A DNA stretch of 64,000 bases, taken from positions 62,001-126,000 of the forward strand of contig NZ_FQTV01000007.1 of assembly GCF_900128905.1 (NCBI RefSeq), written 5' to 3'. The notes beneath the pieces were generated by a model. The model worked only from the letters and a program-made list of their open reading frames with translations. It searched no databases and was not told the DNA's origin. Position numbers and translations under genes: made by a program. Shown one piece after another: positions 1 through 8,821 of this stretch; the first letter of the stretch is position 1, and the number at the start of each line of letters is the position of its first letter. This stretch comes from Bacteroides luti. Lineage in GTDB: Bacteria > Bacteroidota > Bacteroidia > Bacteroidales > Bacteroidaceae.

Positions 1-3000
1 TATATATACGATTCAGCTACTGAAGAAAGAGTAAAGATTGAAGAGCTGAAAGCTACTGTTGAAACAACAGAACTAGAAGAAAGAGAAGATTTATTCTTGC
101 AAATTGATAAGCTTGAAAAGGCTGTTCTTGATAAATATGAAGTAGCTCTTGATGAGGTTCTTCCTGTAGCTTTCTCTATTGTGAAGGAAACTGCAAAGAG
201 ATTCTCAGAAAATGAAACGATAGAAGTCACTGCTACCGATTTTGACCGCACACTTGCAACTACTAAAGATTTTGTACGTATTGAAGGAGATAAGGCTATT
301 TACCAGAATCACTGGATTGCCGGAGGTACTGAAATAACTTGGAATATGGTCCATTATGATGTTCAGCTCTTTGGTGGTGTGGTTCTTCATAAAGGTAAGA
401 TTGCCGAAATGGCAACTGGTGAAGGTAAAACTTTGGTGGCTACCTTACCGGTATTCCTTAACGCATTGACCGGAAATGGTGTACACGTGGTTACTGTAAA
501 TGACTATTTGTCAAAACGTGACTCGGAATGGATGGGACCTCTATACATGTTTCACGGATTAAGCGTTGACTGTATTGATAAACACCAACCAAACTCAGAT
601 GCTCGCCGTAAAGCTTATCTTGCTGATATTACTTTCGGAACAAACAACGAATTTGGTTTCGACTACCTTCGTGACAATATGGCGGTTAGTCCAAAAGATT
701 TAGTGCAACGTCAGCATAACTATTCAATTGTCGATGAGGTTGACTCTGTATTGATCGATGATGCCCGTACTCCTCTTATTATTTCTGGTCCGGTTCCTAA
801 AGGTGAAGATCAGCTTTTTGAGGAATTATGTCCTGAAGTAGAAAAGATTGTTAATGTACAGAAAATATTAGCTACAAAATATTTGTCGGATGCAAAACGT
901 TTAATTGCATCTGAAGATAAGAAAGATCAGGAAGAAGGTTTCCTTGCTTTGTTCCGCAGTCATAAAGCTTTGCCTAAAAATAAAGCATTGATTAAGTTCT
1001 TAAGTGAACCGGGAATTAAAGCCGGAATGCTTAAAACTGAAGAAATCTACATGGAACAGAATAACAAGCGTATGCCTGAAGCTGTTGAACCATTGTATTT
1101 CGTTATCGATGAAAAACTGAATAGTGTAGACCTTACTGATAAAGGTGTTGACTTACTTACAGGTAATTCTCCCGACCCGACATTGTTCGTGTTGCCTGAT
1201 ATTGCTTCTCAGCTTTCAGAACTTGAAAATGAAAATCTGGGCGATGAAGAAAAGCAGATCAGAAAAGATGAATTGATGACTAACTTCGCTATTAAGTCAG
1301 AACGTGTTCATACCATCAACCAATTGCTTAAAGCATATACTATGTTTGAAAGAGATGATGAGTATGTGGTTATTGATGGACAAGTGAAGATTGTAGACGA
1401 GCAAACCGGGCGTATCATGGAGGGTCGTAGATATTCAGACGGTCTTCACCAGGCTCTTGAAGCTAAGGAACGTGTTAAGGTTGAAGCTGCTACACAAACA
1501 TTTGCTACTATTACTTTACAGAACTACTTCCGTATGTATCACAAGCTTTCTGGTATGACCGGTACTGCCGAAACAGAAGCGGGTGAACTTTGGGATATCT
1601 ATAAACTGGATGTGGTTGTTATTCCAACAAACCGTCCAATTCTCCGTAAAGACTTGAACGACCGCGTATATAAAACAAAACGTGAAAAGTATAAAGCTGT
1701 AATCGAAGAGATTGAATCTTTGGTAAATGCTGGTCGTCCGGTATTGGTGGGTACTACTTCGGTTGAAATTTCTGAGATGTTGAGTAAGATGCTTACCATG
1801 CGTAAGATTGAACACAACGTGTTGAATGCAAAACTTCACCAGAAGGAAGCTGATATTGTTGCTCAGGCAGGTTTTAAAGGTACAGTAACTATTGCTACAA
1901 ATATGGCCGGTCGTGGTACCGATATCAAGTTAAGTCCGGAAGTTAAAGCTGCCGGTGGTTTGGCTATCATTGGTACAGAGCGTCATGAATCACGTCGTGT
2001 AGACCGTCAGTTAAGAGGCCGTTCAGGACGTCAGGGCGACCCGGGTTCTTCAGTATTCTTTGTTTCTTTGGAAGATGATTTGATGCGTTTGTTCTCTTCA
2101 GATCGTATTGCCGGAGTAATGGATAAATTAGGATTCAAAGAAGGTGAGATGATTGAACACAAAATGATCTCTAATTCAATAGAACGTGCTCAGAAGAAGG
2201 TTGAAGAAAATAACTTCGGTATTCGTAAACGTCTGCTTGAGTATGATGATGTTATGAACAAACAACGTACAGTAATCTACACTAAACGTCGTCACGCTTT
2301 AATGGGCGAACGTATTGGTATGGATATCGTAAATATGATATGGGATCGTTGTGCCAACGCTATTGAAGGTAAAGAATACGAAGATTCTAAAATGGAAATC
2401 CTCCAAACATTTGCAATGGATATTCCTTATACTGAAGAAGAATCAAGAAATACAAAAATTGAAAAGCTTGTAGATCGTACTTTTGATGCTGCTATGGCTA
2501 CCTTTAAACGTAGAACAGAACGTATGGCTAATGTTGCCAATCCGGTTATTAAGAAGGTGTACGAAGAACAAGGTAATCGTTTTGAAAACATTCTTATTCC
2601 AATTACAGATGGCAAGCGTATGTATAACATCACTTGTAATCTGAAAGCAGCTTATGAAAATGAAAGTAAAGAAGCGGTAACTGCATACGAAAAGACTATT
2701 CTTCTTCATAACATTGACGAAGGCTGGAAAGAAAATCTTCGTGAACTGGATGAACTTAAACATTCTGTACAGAATGCAAGCTACGAACAAAAAGATCCGT
2801 TATTGATTTATAAACTTGAATCTGTGAACTTGTTTGACGAGATGGTTAATAAGATTAATAACAACACAGTTTCATCTTTAATGCGTGGTAAGATTCCTTT
2901 CCAGGAACCTGAAGAAGTAAAGCAGGCTGCTCCGGAAATTCAACAGGATTACAGTAAGTATCGTACTGAAAAGACTGATTTAACTGATCCTAATCAGCAA

Positions 3001-3132
3001 GCTGCAGCTCAGCATGATACACGTGAGGTTAAAAAAGAGCCAATTCGTGTAGAGAAAACAGTAGGACGTAATGATCCTTGTCCTTGTGGTAGCGGTAAAA
3101 AGTTTAAAAACTGCCACGGACGTGAGGCGTAA
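1..3132 (+). CDS. secA: Protein translocase ATPase SecA (5' end outside window)
   Basis: SecA is the ATPase motor that drives preproteins through SecYEG. The frame is open from base 1 ([12 protein letters not shown]...), so the TTG at 97 is not the start; roughly 50 N-terminal residues are probably missing compared with Bacteroides SecA of about 1,100 residues. Visible are the Walker A loop MATGEGKT (near base 415), the Walker B / DEAD-like segment [16 protein letters not shown] (near 730), the [11 protein letters not shown] and [23 protein letters not shown] segments of the second motor domain (near 1900-2040), and the C-terminal zinc-binding SEC-C motif [17 protein letters not shown] (about 3070-3117), which usually contacts SecB or lipids. 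A strong terminator follows directly. Identity is certain; only the start is not visible. Confidence 0.98.
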   Translation, partial: YIYDSATEERVKIEELKATVETTELEEREDLFLQIDKLEKAVLDKYEVALDEVLPVAFSIVKETAKRFSENETIEVTATDFDRTLATTKDFVRIEGDKAIYQNHWIAGGTEITWNMVHYDVQLFGGVVLHKGKIAEMATGEGKTLVATLPVFLNALTGNGVHVVTVNDYLSKRDSEWMGPLYMFHGLSVDCIDKHQPNSDARRKAYLADITFGTNNEFGFDYLRDNMAVSPKDLVQRQHNYSIVDEVDSVLIDDARTPLIISGPVPKGEDQLFEELCPEVEKIVNVQKILATKYLSDAKRLIASEDKKDQEEGFLALFRSHKALPKNKALIKFLSEPGIKAGMLKTEEIYMEQNNKRMPEAVEPLYFVIDEKLNSVDLTDKGVDLLTGNSPDPTLFVLPDIASQLSELENENLGDEEKQIRKDELMTNFAIKSERVHTINQLLKAYTMFERDDEYVVIDGQVKIVDEQTGRIMEGRRYSDGLHQALEAKERVKVEAATQTFATITLQNYFRMYHKLSGMTGTAETEAGELWDIYKLDVVVIPTNRPILRKDLNDRVYKTKREKYKAVIEEIESLVNAGRPVLVGTTSVEISEMLSKMLTMRKIEHNVLNAKLHQKEADIVAQAGFKGTVTIATNMAGRGTDIKLSPEVKAAGGLAIIGTERHESRRVDRQLRGRSGRQGDPGSSVFFVSLEDDLMRLFSSDRIAGVMDKLGFKEGEMIEHKMISNSIERAQKKVEENNFGIRKRLLEYDDVMNKQRTVIYTKRRHALMGERIGMDIVNMIWDRCANAIEGKEYEDSKMEILQTFAMDIPYTEEESRNTKIEKLVDRTFDAAMATFKRRTERMANVANPVIKKVYEEQGNRFENILIPITDGKRMYNITCNLKAAYENESKEAVTAYEKTILLHNIDEGWKENLRELDELKHSVQNASYEQKDPLLIYKLESVNLFDEMVNKINNNTVSSLMRGKIPFQEPEEVKQAAPEIQQDYSKYRTEKTDLTDPNQQAAAQHDTREVKKEPIRVEKTVGRNDPCPCGSGKKFKNCHGREA

Positions 3133-3148
3133 TTAATAGATATAACAG

Positions 3149-3192
3149 AAACTCCCCGAAATGAATTATAATTCTTTCGGGGAGTTTTTTTA
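3149..3192 (+). terminator. Rho-independent terminator of secA
   Basis: A perfect 13-bp inverted repeat (3149-3161 against 3175-3187, arm AAACTCCCCGAAA) is followed by a T run. It starts 16 bases after the secA stop codon. Confidence 0.93.
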
Positions 3193-3194
3193 TT

Positions 3195-3275
3195 CCCTTG
3201 TACAAAAGAATGCAATCTTTTGTACAAGGGAATTATTTCTTTTGTACAGAAGATTACATTCTTTTGTACAATAAT
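3195..3275. repeat. Array of four TGTACA palindromes, exact 22-bp period
   Basis: TGTACA occurs at 3199, 3221, 3243 and 3265, exactly 22 bp apart each time, mostly within the larger palindrome CTTTTGTACAAAAG. Copies 1 and 2 form a perfect 15-bp hairpin (3195-3209 with 3216-3230, loop of 6); copies 3 and 4 form a weaker one. It lies between the convergent genes secA and secG, outside both terminators. An array of the same architecture is found at 27537-27615. Function unknown. Confidence 0.85.
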
Positions 3276-3404
3276 TCTTTTATACCTGGATATGTTTTTT
3301 ATAGTTTCCAGTTATTCCATATTAAATAATCTCAATCAACTGATGTTTAAGCAAATGCTCTTCTGTAGGGTACGAACTATCTGGTATATTCAAAGGATAG
3401 TAAG

Positions 3405-3492
3405 CTGCATTATCTTATGGCAGGAGGTTCGATTGTTTTCATAGGGCCTTAATAGTAATCGTGTAGTCAACTGCATTATCTTATGGCAGGAG
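3405..3492. repeat. Pair of 22-bp direct repeats
   Basis: The same 22 bases (beginning CTGCATTATCTTATGG and ending AGGAG) occur at 3405-3426 and 3471-3492, 66 bp apart, and part of the flanks also matches (TAGT before both). The rest of the gap 3276-3610 shows no gene that I can support; a 74-codon open frame over 3220-3444 runs through the palindrome array and looks accidental. Confidence 0.8.
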
Positions 3493-3610
3493 AACTGCAG
3501 TGCAGTTTTGTATGCTATTATATAGATTGATACGTAGCAAAAGTTTATGCAAATGAAAGGTAGCTTTGCGGTTTAGCTAGAAAAGGAGATAAGGCTATTG
3601 GTTGATAGAA

Positions 3611-3650
3611 TAAAAAAAGAGGTAAAACTGTATATACAGCTTACCTCTTC
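3611..3650 (-). terminator. Terminator of the secG operon
   Basis: Inverted repeat AAGAGGTAA (3617-3625) with TTACCTCTT (3641-3649) encloses a second palindrome, CTGTATATACAG. The A run at 3612-3618 becomes the U tract on the minus strand. It lies 27 bases downstream of secG. Confidence 0.85.
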
Positions 3651-3676
3651 CTTATATCTTTTATTAGATAATCTTT

Positions 3677-4102
3677 TTATTTTGCAGGTTTAGCAGGTGC
3701 TTGTTGAGCAGGAGCGGCAGCAGGAGTAGCTTCTGAAGAACCTGCAGCCGGAGCTTGTGCAGGAGCAGCAGCAGGTGCTGTTTCTGTCTTTGGAGTTGCA
3801 AAACCAGCCGGTGTATTCATCGGATTTGTTTTTTCTTCTTTTTGTGCTTGTTCAAGAATAGCAGAGCCTTCAGCTGTATTAGCTGGCATAGTATAAGAAG
3901 TAATGATACTTAATACTACGATGGCAGCAGCTAATCCCCATGTAGCTTTTTCAAGGAAGTCTGTCGTTTTACGAACACCCATGATTTGATTTGATGATGA
4001 AAAGCCTGAAGAAAGGCCTCCACCTTTTGAGTTTTGTATCAAAACAATAAAGCTCAATAGTATTGCTGCTATGACAATTAGGATAATTAATAATAAATAC
4101 AT
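3677..4102 (-). CDS. secG: Preprotein translocase subunit SecG
   Basis: SecG is the small SecYEG subunit that assists translocation driven by SecA. The 141-residue protein begins with a hydrophobic helix (MYLLLIILIVIAAILLSFIVLIQ), then the SecG family segment NSKGGGLSSGFSSSNQIMGVRKTTDFLEKATW, then a second membrane helix (about 54-72). The rest is a long Ala/Pro/Gln-rich tail (about 100-141), common in Bacteroidota SecG but absent from the roughly 75-110-residue forms of other phyla. It is the last gene of a minus-strand operon, only 4 bases after the upstream gene, and faces secA across a gap of about 540 bp. Confidence 0.95.
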   Translation of the reverse strand: MYLLLIILIVIAAILLSFIVLIQNSKGGGLSSGFSSSNQIMGVRKTTDFLEKATWGLAAAIVVLSIITSYTMPANTAEGSAILEQAQKEEKTNPMNTPAGFATPKTETAPAAAPAQAPAAGSSEATPAAAPAQQAPAKPAK

Positions 4103-4106
4103 TTCG

Positions 4107-4880
4107 TTATTTTGATTTAGCGTTAATAATCAATTTTTCCAAAAATCTTATTTGGTCTGCAAAGTAAGCATTTTTTTTCGGATATTTCAAACTTAATTTT
4201 TTAATTATTTCAAGTGCCTTGGAATATCTTTGTTGTTTTACATATATTTTTGCTAAAGTTTCGGTAAAATAACTCTCATCGTCCTCATTTTCATCAGTTA
4301 CATTTTCTATGAGCTCAGTAGTTTTTTCTTCTTTTTCTTCCGAAATTTGCAATTTTGTTATATCCTCGTTCTCTGCTTTCTCTATGAATCCGTCAATTAA
4401 TTCCTGACCTCTTAATTTAGGCGTTGGTACTTCTTTTTTATCGGTAGATTCATCAGGAGTAATATCGCTGTCTTCGTGAAGAAGATAAGTTGTATAGTCA
4501 GTCGATAAATCATACTCCATTTTTACAGGAAGCGGCTCTTCCGGCAGTGATGAAAGAAATGAATCAATGAGTGATAATGTACGATCCAGATTTGGCTCAT
4601 CATTCATTAAAGAAGGATCTTCTTTTTTCTTTGGCTCAATAACGTATTTATCTCCTTCTATCAAGTTAAAAAGAACACGACGATCGGCAACATAAAGTGC
4701 TGCTTTTCGTAACTCCTGACCAAATGAAAGATCGTGGAGTAAATATAAGTTCTTTAGATAAAGCAATCGGGCTGATTGAAAATACGGGTAATGTGCCAGT
4801 ATTGTTCTCAGCTCGTAAAGCGTATCTCTATTAAGACTTTCGGGATGAGAAATCCATTGTTGCAGATTCTGAGCGTTCAT
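4107..4880 (-). CDS. TPR-like protein of the lptE–secG operon
   Basis: Soluble 257-residue protein of unknown exact role. The N-terminal 80 residues (MNAQNLQQWISHPESLNRDTL...) form an alpha-helical region without signal peptide. The middle (about 90-190) is acidic and low in complexity (many E, D and K). The C-terminal part contains a tetratricopeptide-like unit, SYFTETLAKIYVKQQRYSKALEIIKKLSLKYPKKNAYFADQIRFLEKLI (about 205-255). It sits between lptE (5-base gap) and secG (4-base gap), an arrangement common in Bacteroides, which suggests co-expression with envelope export functions. The function is inference from context only; it could be an adaptor protein. Confidence 0.85.
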   Translation of the reverse strand: MNAQNLQQWISHPESLNRDTLYELRTILAHYPYFQSARLLYLKNLYLLHDLSFGQELRKAALYVADRRVLFNLIEGDKYVIEPKKKEDPSLMNDEPNLDRTLSLIDSFLSSLPEEPLPVKMEYDLSTDYTTYLLHEDSDITPDESTDKKEVPTPKLRGQELIDGFIEKAENEDITKLQISEEKEEKTTELIENVTDENEDDESYFTETLAKIYVKQQRYSKALEIIKKLSLKYPKKNAYFADQIRFLEKLIINAKSK

Positions 4881-4885
4881 TGAAA

Positions 4886-5410
4886 TTACCAGTTTGCTAC
4901 TGTAGCGTTAAAAATCTGTTCTGTTATTTCTTTTGTCATCTCAGCAATCAACTGATCCTGAACAGCCGTCAGCATCAGAGATGAGTTATAATTCCGGAAA
5001 GCCGTGAATTGTTGGTCGTTTAAGTCCTGCGAATGATCTTTGTTATTGACAAAACGTACAACGACAGTGATACGAAGCTCTGTTTCAGATGCATATCCGT
5101 CGGCTTTAACGGTTTTATTTAGTTGCTGGTAACCGGTAATTTCTCCTTCAATGTTTAAATCTCCGTTACGTGGAACAAGGCTCAAACGAGTCTGACGGAT
5201 AAAGATATCTTTTAAATCGTCATTGAATTTAGTAGCCAATGGTGCATATACGTAATCTGACTTTATAGGAAAGGTTGCGATAGATATAGTCTTTATCTTG
5301 GTATAGTCGATAGACGAACCGTTAAACTTATATCCAATCTTGCACGAACTCATCAATATAAGCAATGATAGTAAAGCGAGCGGTTGTTTTAATTTATTTA
5401 TCCAATCCAT
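4886..5410 (-). CDS. lptE: LptE-like LPS-assembly lipoprotein
   Basis: Predicted outer-membrane lipoprotein of the LptD/LptE type that helps place lipopolysaccharide in the outer leaflet. The 174-residue protein has a signal sequence with lipobox LILMSSC (Cys about residue 23), then CKIGYKFNGSSIDYTKIKTISIATFPIKSDYVYAPLATKFNDDLKDIFIRQTRLSLV. This is the pattern of the Bacteroidota LptE family: a beta sheet, then a helix resembling the LPS-assembly DUF4136/LptE fold. Its start overlaps the end of the upstream sigma-54 activator by 17 bases, so the two are probably translated together. The family call is good, but LptE sequences diverge strongly, so partner identity is inferred. Confidence 0.85.
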   Translation of the reverse strand: MDWINKLKQPLALLSLLILMSSCKIGYKFNGSSIDYTKIKTISIATFPIKSDYVYAPLATKFNDDLKDIFIRQTRLSLVPRNGDLNIEGEITGYQQLNKTVKADGYASETELRITVVVRFVNNKDHSQDLNDQQFTAFRNYNSSLMLTAVQDQLIAEMTKEITEQIFNATVANW

Positions 5411-6614
5411 ATTCTTTTATTTTTCTGTATAGTGTGCGCTCGGAGATATTTAAATCTTTAGCTGCGTTTTTACGTTTACCATGATGCTTTTGCAGTGCTT
5501 TTCTAATCATCTCCTTTTCAAGATCGTCTAAAGAAAGAGACTCTTCCACATATTCCTCTGTATCCTGAATATCATCTTCCACGTTAATTGAGTGTACGGA
5601 TGAAATATTGTTGTTTGAAGGAATATTGATGGTAGGTACATGGTTGACTACTGTTTGTGTTGCAACAGGTTGTGCCTTATCCGTCATAATATCATGTACC
5701 AGTTTCTTTAGTTCTGTAACATCTTGTCGCATATCGAACAATACCTGATAAAGAATTTCCCGTTCGCTTTCAAAAGTTTTGCCTTGCTGTTTGCCTCCAA
5801 AAAGCATAGGTAACTTCTCTCCTGGTTGTTCAGGAAGATAAGTATGAAGAATAGCCGGGGTAATTTCGCGGTTTGTTTCAATAATTGATATCTGTTCTGT
5901 AATATTCTTTAGCTGTCGCACATTTCCAGGCCAGGAATAAGATACCAGTACTCGTTTAGCATCTTCGGATAATTGAATAGCTGGCATGCGATATTTCTCG
6001 GCAAAGTCTGAAGCAAATTTGCGGAATAAAAGTACAATATCTTCAGGGCGTTCGCGCAAAGGAGGAATCTGCACTGGAACTGTGTTTAGTCTGTAATAAA
6101 GATCCTCACGGAATTTTCCCGAAGAAATTGCTTCGCGCAGGTTTACATTTGTAGCCGCAACAATGCGTACATCTGTTTTTTGCACTTTCGATGAGCCAAC
6201 TTTAATAAATTCGCCACTTTCCAGTACTCGTAGCAGGCGTGCCTGGGTTGGGAGAGGTAATTCTCCCACTTCATCAAGAAATATAGTACCGCCATCAGCT
6301 TCACCGAAGTAACCTTTACGTTCGCCTATAGCTCCTGTAAAAGCTCCTTTTTCGTGTCCGAAAAGCTCAGAATCAATAGTTCCTTCAGGAATAGCTCCAC
6401 AGTTTACTGCTATATATTGACCGTGTTTCCGACGGCTGTACTGATGTATAATTTGAGGAAAACTTTCTTTACCAACACCGCTTTCTCCTGTGATTAATAC
6501 AGATAAATCGGTCGGAGCCACTTGGATAGCAATATCGATGGCTCTATTCAGTGTTTCCGTATTACCGATAATACCGAATCGTTGCTTTACTTGTTGAATC
6601 TCAGATCTAGTCAT
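5394..6614 (-). CDS. Sigma-54-dependent transcriptional activator without receiver domain
   Basis: AAA+ enhancer-binding protein that remodels RNA polymerase carrying sigma-54. Residues about 10-250 form the sigma-54 interaction domain: Walker A GESGVGKE (43-50), the signature loop GAFTGA (90-95), Walker B IFLDEVGELP (111-120) and the second-region segment KFREDLYYRLNTVPVQIPPLRER. Residues about 365-406 are a Fis-type helix-turn-helix (IRKALQKHHGKRKNAAKDLNISERTLYRKIKEYGL). The protein begins directly with the AAA+ domain, so there is no receiver, GAF or PAS sensor; its activity must be set by expression level or by another protein. It leads the operon containing lptE and secG, an arrangement conserved in Bacteroides. 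Its target promoters are unknown; I saw no convincing -24/-12 promoter in this window. Confidence 0.93.
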   Translation of the reverse strand: MTRSEIQQVKQRFGIIGNTETLNRAIDIAIQVAPTDLSVLITGESGVGKESFPQIIHQYSRRKHGQYIAVNCGAIPEGTIDSELFGHEKGAFTGAIGERKGYFGEADGGTIFLDEVGELPLPTQARLLRVLESGEFIKVGSSKVQKTDVRIVAATNVNLREAISSGKFREDLYYRLNTVPVQIPPLRERPEDIVLLFRKFASDFAEKYRMPAIQLSEDAKRVLVSYSWPGNVRQLKNITEQISIIETNREITPAILHTYLPEQPGEKLPMLFGGKQQGKTFESEREILYQVLFDMRQDVTELKKLVHDIMTDKAQPVATQTVVNHVPTINIPSNNNISSVHSINVEDDIQDTEEYVEESLSLDDLEKEMIRKALQKHHGKRKNAAKDLNISERTLYRKIKEYGLDK

Positions 6615-6633
6615 ATTTCCTTTAATTATATGA

Positions 6634-6664
6634 CAAAATTACAAATTTGTTTTGAGCTTACAAG
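6634..6664 (-). promoter_or_regulatory. Promoter of the sigma-54 activator/lptE/secG operon
   Basis: On the minus strand TAATTTTG (plus-strand CAAAATTA at 6634-6641) matches the Bacteroides -7 consensus TAnnTTTG, 19 bases upstream of the start codon. A weak -33 box (CTTG, 6661-6664) lies 19 bases further upstream. Confidence 0.6.
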
Positions 6665-6685
6665 CAGTTTTGGCAGAAATAAGGT

Positions 6686-6727
6686 TAAAAAGAAAAGCGG
6701 ATAGTGCTTGTTCAGCACTATCCGCTT
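6686..6727 (-). terminator. Terminator of the inositol-lipid operon
   Basis: Perfect 14-bp inverted repeat AAGCGGATAGTGCT (6695-6708) with its complement at 6714-6727, loop of 5; the A-rich run at 6688-6696 gives the minus-strand U tract. It is 22 bases after the inositol-phosphate synthase gene. Confidence 0.92.
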
Positions 6728-6748
6728 AAGTTATTTCTTAGTAAAATA

Positions 6749-8047
6749 TTAGTCTACGCATTCGTCAGCTTCATATCCACCCATTTCACGAAGATTGTTT
6801 TTCAAAATTGTGAATTGTTGGAATAAGTCGTGAACTGGTTTGTGCTCGAAATCGTGCATTGGGCTCTTTAGGTAGAATGACAACCAGTCTTGTATGCCAT
6901 AACGTCCTGCACGTTTTGCAAGATCAGAGAATAATACAAGGTCAAGCAAAAGTGGAGCAGCAAGAATAGAGTCTCTGCAAAGGAAATCTACTTTGATCTG
7001 CATTGGGTAACCCATCCATCCGAAAATATCAAGATTGTCCCATCCTTCTTTGTTGTCGTTGCGTGGTGGATAATAGTTGATACGAACTTTGTGGAAGATA
7101 TTTCCGTAAAGTTCAGGATGTTCTTCTCCGTCAAGGATTGTTTCGATAACAGAAAGCTTACTAACTTCTTTTGTCTTGAATGAATCTGGATCGTCAAGAA
7201 CTTCACCGTCTCTGTTTCCTAAGATGTTTGTAGAGAACCAACCGTCAAGACCAAGCATACGAGTTTTCAACATTGGAGCAAGCACAGTTTTCATCAATGT
7301 TTGTCCTGTTTTGAAGTCTTTTCCGGCAATAGGAGTACTTGTTTTCTTAGAAAGTTCCCACATAGCTGGAGTGTCAACGCATAAATTAGGTGCACCCATA
7401 ATGAAAGGACATCCTTCTGCAACAGCAGCGTATGCATAACACATACTTGGAGCAATTAATTCTTTATTGTCTTCTTTCATTGCTTTTTCGAAAGAAGCAA
7501 GAGTCATATGTTCGTCGCTCAATGGCAAATAAACTTCTGTACTTGCAGCCCAGATAACAACAACGCGTTCGCAATTGTTTGCAGCCTTAAAGTTACGGAT
7601 GTCTTCACGAACTTGTTCAGTTAAATCCCAACGTGAAGCTTCTGGTTTAACGTGTGTTCCATGTAAGCGTTTAACGAAATTTTGATCGAATACGGCAGGC
7701 ATTGGTTTGATTGCTTCCAATTCATCCTTTACAGGATTGATATCTTTTTCTTTTAGAACTTCTGCATGAATAGCTGATTCATAAGCATTATCGGCAAAAA
7801 TATCCCATGCGCCAAATACTACATCATTTAAGTCAGTTAAAGGAACTACTTCAGTAATTTTCTTATATTGCTTATCTTTTCCTTTTCCTACACGCATAGT
7901 AGCCAATTGCGAAAGTGAACCAACAGGTTTAGCTAAACCTTTACGAGCCATTAATGTTCCTACAATAAAAGTAGAAGTAACTGCACCTAAACCTACACAC
8001 AATACACCTAGTTTCCCCGTTGCCGGTTTTACATTTACATTTTCCAT
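6749..8047 (-). CDS. myo-inositol-1(3)-phosphate synthase
   Basis: NAD-dependent enzyme that turns glucose 6-phosphate into myo-inositol phosphate, the head-group precursor of inositol lipids. The 432-residue protein has the Rossmann loop VLCVGLGAVTSTFIVGTL near its N-terminus and family motifs VIWAASTEVYLP, TSTPIAGKDFKTGQTLMKTVLAPML, GWFSTNILGNRDGEVL and KVRINYYPPRNDNKEGWDNLDIFGW. Length and motifs fit the short bacterial/archaeal class rather than the roughly 530-residue eukaryotic one. It is the last gene of the operon, 57 bases after the HAD phosphatase gene. In B. thetaiotaomicron the corresponding gene (BT_1526 by order) supplies inositol phosphate for phosphatidylinositol and inositol-sphingolipids; applying that here is inference from conserved order and family. 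Confidence 0.95.
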   Translation of the reverse strand: MENVNVKPATGKLGVLCVGLGAVTSTFIVGTLMARKGLAKPVGSLSQLATMRVGKGKDKQYKKITEVVPLTDLNDVVFGAWDIFADNAYESAIHAEVLKEKDINPVKDELEAIKPMPAVFDQNFVKRLHGTHVKPEASRWDLTEQVREDIRNFKAANNCERVVVIWAASTEVYLPLSDEHMTLASFEKAMKEDNKELIAPSMCYAYAAVAEGCPFIMGAPNLCVDTPAMWELSKKTSTPIAGKDFKTGQTLMKTVLAPMLKTRMLGLDGWFSTNILGNRDGEVLDDPDSFKTKEVSKLSVIETILDGEEHPELYGNIFHKVRINYYPPRNDNKEGWDNLDIFGWMGYPMQIKVDFLCRDSILAAPLLLDLVLFSDLAKRAGRYGIQDWLSFYLKSPMHDFEHKPVHDLFQQFTILKNNLREMGGYEADECVD

Positions 8048-8104
8048 AACTACAATTCTTTTATAGCTTAGTGGGCTATATTTTTCTATTTTTAGGTTTA
8101 AAAA

Positions 8105-8821
8105 TTATAATATATTTAATAATTGTTCCAAGTCTGTGATAATAGCATCAGGAACAGAATCATCTGTTTCTTCACCCCATCCTTCTCCTTTTAGCCAAAT
8201 GGTACGACAACCTGCGGCCTTTGCGGGAATAATGTCTTTTGAAAAAGAATCGCCAATTACAACAACCTCATGTGCTTCAAATCCAAGCTCACGAACACCC
8301 AGAGTAAAAATAGCCGGATCGGGCTTTCTCACTCCAACAACAGCAGATTCAATTATGCTACTAAAATTACAAAGTAAACCAAAGTTTTCCAGTACTTTAT
8401 TGATGTTTCCGTAAAAGTTCGAAACAAGAGTTAATTTATATTTATTTAATAACCTTTTGACTACAAAAAGGGACTTATTGACCACCTCTTTGGCAAAGTT
8501 ATAACAGCCTTTAGCTATCTCTTCAGGGTACTTATCTGTTTGTTCTGAGCTTGATAGAAAACCTTGCTGAATTAAATATTCAATTTGAATTTTTGCTTTA
8601 ATTAGCAAAACGTCATAAAAATCATGAGATGGCTTAATTAATGGCTGAGTAGCCAATGTTCGTTCACCATGTATGTACGCCTTTTTAAACTCTTCTTTAT
8701 TTACAGGAATATTTAGTCCTTTATATCTGCTCCATAGTACTTCGGCCCAATGTTTTCCATTTGTATCAATTGTGCCTCCGTAATCGAAAATTATTCCTTT
8801 TATATTATTGAATTGTTTCAT
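8105..8821 (-). CDS. HAD-superfamily phosphatase, probable phosphatidylinositol-phosphate phosphatase
   Basis: The 238-residue haloacid-dehalogenase fold protein probably removes the phosphate from phosphatidylinositol phosphate, the role reported for the gene in this position in B. thetaiotaomicron (BT_1525). Motif I is GIIFDYGGTIDTNG with nucleophile Asp13; the usual second Asp of DxD is Gly15. Motif II is LTLVSNFYGN, motif III the Lys in VGVRKPDPAIF, motif IV VVIGDSFSKDIIPAKAAG. An all-alpha cap (about 20-110) separates motifs I and II. Its start overlaps the flippase-like gene by 17 bases, so coupling is likely. The substrate is inferred from synteny; general HAD hydrolase activity is secure. 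Confidence 0.9.
   Translation of the reverse strand: MKQFNNIKGIIFDYGGTIDTNGKHWAEVLWSRYKGLNIPVNKEEFKKAYIHGERTLATQPLIKPSHDFYDVLLIKAKIQIEYLIQQGFLSSSEQTDKYPEEIAKGCYNFAKEVVNKSLFVVKRLLNKYKLTLVSNFYGNINKVLENFGLLCNFSSIIESAVVGVRKPDPAIFTLGVRELGFEAHEVVVIGDSFSKDIIPAKAAGCRTIWLKGEGWGEETDDSVPDAIITDLEQLLNIL

Noticed and set aside
97..99. TTG at 97 as start of secA
   Set aside because: The frame is open to base 1 and the residues before 97 match the normal N-terminal region of Bacteroides SecA; the gene is cut by the window edge.
3220..3444. 74-codon plus-strand frame in the secA–secG gap
   Set aside because: It begins inside the TGTACA array and crosses one copy of the 22-bp direct repeat; composition and lack of a promoter suggest chance.
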